Origin: Desulfobacterales bacterium
GTDB taxonomy: Bacteria; Desulfobacterota; DSM-4660; Desulfatiglandales; JALVZP01
Assembly: GCA_027064285.1 (NCBI GenBank)
Contig: JAMOPX010000158.1
Span: 1 to 10,427 of the forward strand
Length of the DNA: 10,427 bases
Reading direction: 5' to 3'
The position numbers and the translations under genes were made by a program. Each line of letters starts with the position of its first letter. Positions within the stretch are counted from its first letter, which is position 1. The notes under the pieces were generated by a model, which saw nothing but the letters and a program-made list of their open reading frames with translations, did not search any database and was not told the DNA's origin. This document shows positions 6,856 to 10,427 of this stretch, piece after piece.

Positions 6856-7924
6856 CCTGTCTTAACCTCATAACTATATGCTCAGCAATTATTCTGGCAG
6901 AATCTGGATTTGCCAATCTTCTGGCATTATGTCCTAACATATGCAAAAGTTCTGGTTTGTCCATAAAGGCCTTTATAAACATCGCAAGCTTTTCTGGAGT
7001 AAGCTGCGATTGTGGAATAACCACTGCTCCGCCTATCCTTTCTAGCATAAGGGCATTTTTTTCTTGATGATTATCTGTGGCAAAAGGATATGGTATCAGG
7101 ATAGATGCCTTTCCAGCAGCAGCCAGCTCAAAAATACTGGATGCACCTGCCCTACTTAGCACCAAATCTGCTTTACATAATAGCTCTGGCATATTATCTG
7201 CAAAACTGAATACTTGGGCTTTTATATCCATCTCTTTGTACTTATTCTTTACTCTCTCAAAATCAATATCTCCGGTCTGATGTATAACACTTGGCTTTAT
7301 CCCTTTTTCTAAAAGTAATTTAAGTGCCTGCAAAAAGATACTGTTTACAGCTACAGAACCCTGACTGCCTCCAATTACAAGTATGGTAAATTCTGGCCTA
7401 TTTTTCTCTTTAATCTGAAAAAATTCTTTCCTTACTGGATTTCCGCTATAGAGACACCTCTTTCCATCAATAAGCTTTTCTGTTTCCTTGAATGAGACAA
7501 AAAGTTTATCTAAGATAAAAAGCCTATATAAAATGCGGTTTGCTCGTCCAGGCACAAAATTCTGTTCATGAGCAAATACAGGAATTCCTATAAGCTTACC
7601 TGCTATGCATGCTGCTGCGCTCAAAAAACCACCAAGCCCTAAGATAATATGAGGAGAATTTTTCCTTAATAACTGAAACATCCTGCGAAACAAAAGCCAC
7701 TTTAAAGGACCATCTATATCTATAAAAACAGGTCTGTAGTTATGCTTTTTTATTATGTTAAATGCAGGACCTTTCTTGTTTGTAACAAATACTACATTCA
7801 GTTCTTTCACATACTCTTTAAGGGCCTCTAAGATACATATCCCCGGATATATGTGCCCTCCTGTCCATGCAGATGCAACCAAAATATTTAATCTTTTAAG
7901 TAACTTACCTTTTTGAGGAAACAT
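6842..7924 (-). CDS. murG: Undecaprenyl-PP-MurNAc-pentapeptide GlcNAc transferase MurG
   Basis: MurG is a GT-B (family GT28) glycosyltransferase on the cytoplasmic face of the inner membrane that adds GlcNAc from UDP-GlcNAc to lipid I, making lipid II. In 360 residues I see TGGHIYPG (21-28) of the first acceptor-side loop, LGLGGFLSAAACIAG (95-109), the conserved HEQN (119-122) and SGNPVRKEFF (160-169). In the C-terminal nucleotide-sugar domain are VIGGSQGS (183-190), HQTG (215-218), SRAGASSIFELAAAGK (257-272) and DNHQEKNA (284-291). Two acceptor-side loops differ from the usual form: the glycines before TGGH are replaced by Ala-Trp, and the proline usual after GGYxS is alanine. The chosen ATG overlaps ftsW by 20 nt and has a weak GGGA nine bases upstream; the extra N-terminal residues (MFPQKGKLLKR) are basic, as is common in MurG. 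The end overlaps murC by 14 nt. Confidence 0.96.
   Translation of the reverse strand: MFPQKGKLLKRLNILVASAWTGGHIYPGICILEALKEYVKELNVVFVTNKKGPAFNIIKKHNYRPVFIDIDGPLKWLLFRRMFQLLRKNSPHIILGLGGFLSAAACIAGKLIGIPVFAHEQNFVPGRANRILYRLFILDKLFVSFKETEKLIDGKRCLYSGNPVRKEFFQIKEKNRPEFTILVIGGSQGSVAVNSIFLQALKLLLEKGIKPSVIHQTGDIDFERVKNKYKEMDIKAQVFSFADNMPELLCKADLVLSRAGASSIFELAAAGKASILIPYPFATDNHQEKNALMLERIGGAVVIPQSQLTPEKLAMFIKAFMDKPELLHMLGHNARRLANPDSARIIAEHIVMRLRQDEAS
6866..6869 (-). promoter_or_regulatory. Probable Shine-Dalgarno sequence of murC
   Basis: GAGG on the minus strand lies ten bases before the murC ATG, within the last codons of murG. It is short but well placed, and supports the 6853-6855 start. Confidence 0.5.
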
Positions 7925-9002
7925 TTAAGAGTATTCCCATCTCTAACATACTAAAAAGCAGCGAAGACCCTCCATAGCTCAAAAAAGGAAGAGTTATTCC
8001 TTTTGCTGGAATAAGATTCATTGCAACACACATATTTATCAAAACCTGGATCCCAAGCATACAGCTTATCCCAAATGCTAAATATTTATTAAATAGATCC
8101 TTGGTGTCTATAGCAATCTTTATTCCCTTGGCAATCACTATCATATAAAGAAGTATTATAATTGAGATACCTATGAATCCTATCTCCTCTCCAATAACAG
8201 GGAGTATAAAGTCAGTGTGAGGTTCAGGTAGATAAAACAGCTTTTGTTTTCCTGCTCCAAGCCCAACACCAAATATTCCACCTACACCAAATGCATAAAG
8301 AGAATGGATTATCTGAAATCCATAAGTATCAGCATATGCCCAGGGATTCCTAAAGGCCTCCCACCTGTGGATAACATAGGATGAATGAGAAAAAAGATAT
8401 ATTCCTACAGGAACAATTGCAATTAGTATCAGAAAGAGATGAAAAGGATTTGCCCCTCCGACAAATAGCATTATAAAAAGCCAGGCACATATCATTACTA
8501 CTGAACCATGATCAGGCTGTTTTAGTATCAGAGCCATAATCAGGCCAGTTATAATAAGATGATGCAGGATACCTTTTTTAAAAGAGTTCATCTCCAAGCC
8601 TTTATTAGCCATGGAGTATGCCATATAGATGCAAAGAGAAAACTTTGCCAATTCAGTTGGCTGAAATGAAAAACCAAATGCCCTGATCCATCTTCTGGCG
8701 CCATTTACGGCATGTCCTATAAAAAAGAGGGAGATCAAAGCAAGGATACTAAAAAAAAGCAGTCCTATAGCTATTTTCTTATTTGAAAAAAGATTTAGTG
8801 GAAGCGACATCCCAATTGCCATTACAATAAGACTTAAAAAGCAAAAAAAGGCCTGTCTTTTTAAGTACATGTATGGATCACCAAATCTATATAGAGCCAG
8901 ATTTGAGCTGGCACTATATACAAAAATAAGTCCTATGCAGATAAGCAAAAAAACAGAAATAAGTAATACATAATCATACTGAGGAGCTTGCTCATTTTTC
9001 AT
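7905..9002 (-). CDS. ftsW: Septal peptidoglycan glycosyltransferase FtsW (SEDS family)
   Basis: FtsW is a polytopic SEDS polymerase that, with its partner class B penicillin-binding protein (FtsI, not in this window), builds septal glycan strands from lipid II. The 365 residues contain roughly ten hydrophobic segments. Motifs include YSASSNLALYRFGDPYMYLK (29-48), NGARRWIRAFGFSFQPTELA (100-119), KQPDHGSV (161-168) with the likely catalytic Asp164, YGFQIIHSLYAFGVGGIFGV (227-246), YLPEPHTDFILPVIGEE (257-273) and GITLPFLSYGGSSLL (335-349). The linked RodA is very similar; the position between murD and murG decides for FtsW. Its short tail after the last membrane segment (about VSSKR) gives a length below the E. 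coli protein. The ATG overlaps murD by 11 nt, with AAGGA about nine bases upstream. Confidence 0.96.
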   Translation of the reverse strand: MKNEQAPQYDYVLLISVFLLICIGLIFVYSASSNLALYRFGDPYMYLKRQAFFCFLSLIVMAIGMSLPLNLFSNKKIAIGLLFFSILALISLFFIGHAVNGARRWIRAFGFSFQPTELAKFSLCIYMAYSMANKGLEMNSFKKGILHHLIITGLIMALILKQPDHGSVVMICAWLFIMLFVGGANPFHLFLILIAIVPVGIYLFSHSSYVIHRWEAFRNPWAYADTYGFQIIHSLYAFGVGGIFGVGLGAGKQKLFYLPEPHTDFILPVIGEEIGFIGISIIILLYMIVIAKGIKIAIDTKDLFNKYLAFGISCMLGIQVLINMCVAMNLIPAKGITLPFLSYGGSSLLFSMLEMGILLNVSSKR

Positions 9003-10350
9003 TAAAAATTTTCCTTACTGCTTCTTTAAAGACTTCTCCTCTGTGAGAATAGTCTTTAAACATGTCAAAGCTGGCACATGCAGGCGAAAGCAGAACAACA
9101 TCACCGCTTTGTGCCTTGGAAACAGCTTTAGATACTGCTTCATACATATCACATGCCATTTCTGTGCTTATGCCTTTGTTTTTAAATTCCATAAACATAG
9201 AATAAGCACTTTCTCCAATGAGTACTACATGTTTTACACTGTTTTTTGCCTTTTCTGCCAGATAAGAAAAATCAAGCCCCTTGTTTTTCCCGCCAGCAAT
9301 AAGAACTACAGGTCTATTTATGCCTTGTATAGCCTTTACAGCAGAGTCCACATTGGTTGACTTTGAATCATCTATAAATATGATCCCTTTTTTTTCAAAA
9401 ACAGGCTCTAATCTGTGAGGTAGGGGTTTAAAGCTGCTAATCGCATTTTGAATTACTCCCTTTTTTATCTTAAGAATAGAAGATACAAGAAGTACTGGCA
9501 TGGTATTTATTACATTATGCTCTCCCACGAGAGATATATCTTTTGTCGAAAACTCCATTTCTACTCCATTAAAACAGACTTTTATGAAATCTCTTTCCAA
9601 GAATGCAGACCTATTATATCCTTTTTCCTGTCCAAATCTAAGTAGCTTTACTTTTTCTGCTTTTATCTGAGAGAGTATAGGATCATCATCATTTAGGATT
9701 AAAAAGCTGTTCTCTTTCTGATTTTGAAATATCTTGAGCTTGGTGCTTGCATAGTCTTGAAAGCTTTTATACCTGTCCATATGATCAGGACTTATATTTA
9801 AGATTATTGACACAAAAGGACAAAACTCTTTTATAGTTTCTAACTGAAAACTACTTATCTCTAAGACAATAAAATCCCAGCTCTGATCCTCAAGAAAACA
9901 GGAGATAAAAGGTTTGCCAAGGTTTCCTCCTGCAAATACCCTTGCTCCTGACTGCTCAAGTACATGTGCTATCATCGTCGTAACTGTGGATTTTCCATTT
10001 GTCCCTGTAATAGCTATTATAGGCCAAGGACAGAATCTATAGGCAAGCTCGATCTCTCCTATTACCTCTACCCCATATTCCCGGGCTTTTTTAACTATAT
10101 CCGACTTTGAAGGAACTCCAGGACTTAATACCAAAATGTCTGAGCTAAGTATTGCCTCTTCATCATATCCACCTGTTTTTATGTGGCATCCCAATTGCTC
10201 CAGTTTATCCAGATACTCTTTTTTAAGTTCATATTTTTTCTTTATGTCACTTATAAAGACATCTGCCCCATTCTTTTTCAAAAACAAGCCTGTGTAAAAG
10301 CCTGTAATTCCCAGCCCTAAGACAGAAATTCTTTTTCCTTGAAACTTCAT
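8992..10350 (-). CDS. murD: UDP-N-acetylmuramoylalanine--D-glutamate ligase MurD
   Basis: MurD ligates D-glutamate to UDP-MurNAc-L-alanine using ATP, in the cytoplasm. The 452 residues follow the three-domain Mur ligase plan. The UDP-binding start is ISVLGLGITGFYTGLFLKK (8-26), with SPGVP at 76-80. The ATP domain has the P-loop ITGTNGKSTVTTM (114-126, K120), NISPDHMDRY (185-194), ASTKLKIF (201-208, where K204 aligns with the carbamylated lysine of E. coli MurD) and GEHNVINTM (276-284). Domain 3 has PLPHRLEPV (309-317), FIDDSKSTNVDSA (325-337), IAGGKNKGLDF (351-361) and LSPACASFDMFKDYSHRG (421-438). All expected active-site motifs are present and the length is close to that of E. coli MurD. 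The ATG follows the mraY stop after a single base; no clear Shine-Dalgarno is present, so reinitiation after mraY is likely. The TGA end overlaps ftsW by 11 nt. Confidence 0.98.
   Translation of the reverse strand: MKFQGKRISVLGLGITGFYTGLFLKKNGADVFISDIKKKYELKKEYLDKLEQLGCHIKTGGYDEEAILSSDILVLSPGVPSKSDIVKKAREYGVEVIGEIELAYRFCPWPIIAITGTNGKSTVTTMIAHVLEQSGARVFAGGNLGKPFISCFLEDQSWDFIVLEISSFQLETIKEFCPFVSIILNISPDHMDRYKSFQDYASTKLKIFQNQKENSFLILNDDDPILSQIKAEKVKLLRFGQEKGYNRSAFLERDFIKVCFNGVEMEFSTKDISLVGEHNVINTMPVLLVSSILKIKKGVIQNAISSFKPLPHRLEPVFEKKGIIFIDDSKSTNVDSAVKAIQGINRPVVLIAGGKNKGLDFSYLAEKAKNSVKHVVLIGESAYSMFMEFKNKGISTEMACDMYEAVSKAVSKAQSGDVVLLSPACASFDMFKDYSHRGEVFKEAVRKIFNEK
9012..9016 (-). promoter_or_regulatory. 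Probable Shine-Dalgarno sequence of ftsW
   Basis: AAGGA on the minus strand lies nine bases before the ftsW ATG, inside the end of murD. It supports the 9000-9002 start over later in-frame starts. Confidence 0.55.
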
Positions 10351-10351
10351 G

Positions 10352-10427
10352 TTATCTGAGCTTTAGTGTGCTAAGTCCTAAAAGCGCTAATATAATAGAT
10401 ATAATCCAAAATCTGACTATTACTTTT
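10352..10427 (-). CDS. mraY: Phospho-MurNAc-pentapeptide transferase MraY, C-terminal end only
   Basis: The minus strand entering from the right edge encodes 24 residues and a TAA stop: a hydrophobic segment beginning KVIVRFWIISIILALL and ending GLSTLKLR. This is the characteristic last membrane helix and tail of MraY (RFWI...LALIGLSTLKLR). MraY is the integral-membrane enzyme that transfers phospho-MurNAc-pentapeptide to undecaprenyl phosphate, making lipid I, the substrate of MurG encoded downstream. One base separates its stop from the murD ATG, the usual dcw order. The bulk of the gene lies outside the window. Confidence 0.92.
   Translation of the reverse strand, partial: KVIVRFWIISIILALLGLSTLKLR

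Noticed and set aside
9043..9360. Plus-strand open frame of 105 codons
   Set aside because: It is antisense to the conserved third domain of murD, with no ribosome site or recognisable domain.

Overview
The window is almost entirely one dense, co-directional operon on the minus strand. It is the downstream half of a bacterial division and cell wall (dcw) cluster. In transcription order (high to low coordinates) it holds the tail of mraY, then murD, ftsW, murG, murC, murB, ftsQ, ftsA and ftsZ, and finally a B12-domain-type radical SAM protein that runs off the left edge. Every gene named is recognised from motifs in its translation. No tRNA, rRNA, insertion sequence, CRISPR array, origin or convincing terminator was seen, and no stretch longer than about 20 bases lies outside a gene.

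Organism. The cluster is that of a peptidoglycan-making, FtsZ-dividing bacterium. DNA is AT-rich: two 60-base lines counted by hand gave 25 and 11 G+C. Codons ATA, AGA and AGG are common. FtsA, FtsQ and a canonical FtsZ C-terminal peptide together with the radical SAM gene right after ftsZ resemble, from memory, the arrangement in Desulfobacterota and related former deltaproteobacteria. This placement is an inference with modest confidence; I cannot name a genus.

Layout. At 10352-10427 is the last 24 residues of MraY (lipid I synthesis). MurD (8992-10350), MurC (5461-6855) and MurB (4587-5483) are cytoplasmic precursor enzymes. MurG (6842-7924) completes lipid II, and FtsW (7905-9002) polymerises it into septal glycan. 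FtsQ (3778-4587), FtsA (2559-3785) and FtsZ (1270-2538) are divisome parts: membrane scaffold, membrane anchor and ring-forming GTPase. From mraY to ftsA the joints are a 1-nt gap and then overlaps of 11, 20, 14, 23, 1 and 8 nt, which suggests translational coupling. The only real break is the 20-nt gap before ftsZ, which carries the best Shine-Dalgarno sequence in the window.

The genes form one pathway: soluble UDP-MurNAc-peptide synthesis, lipid-linked intermediates, then polymerisation at a septum organised by FtsZ, FtsA and FtsQ. No ddl is present between murB and ftsQ. I found no previously undescribed system. The points most worth checking are a cysteine in place of the catalytic serine of MurB, altered glycine-rich loops in MurG, and the uncharacterised radical SAM gene tied to ftsZ.
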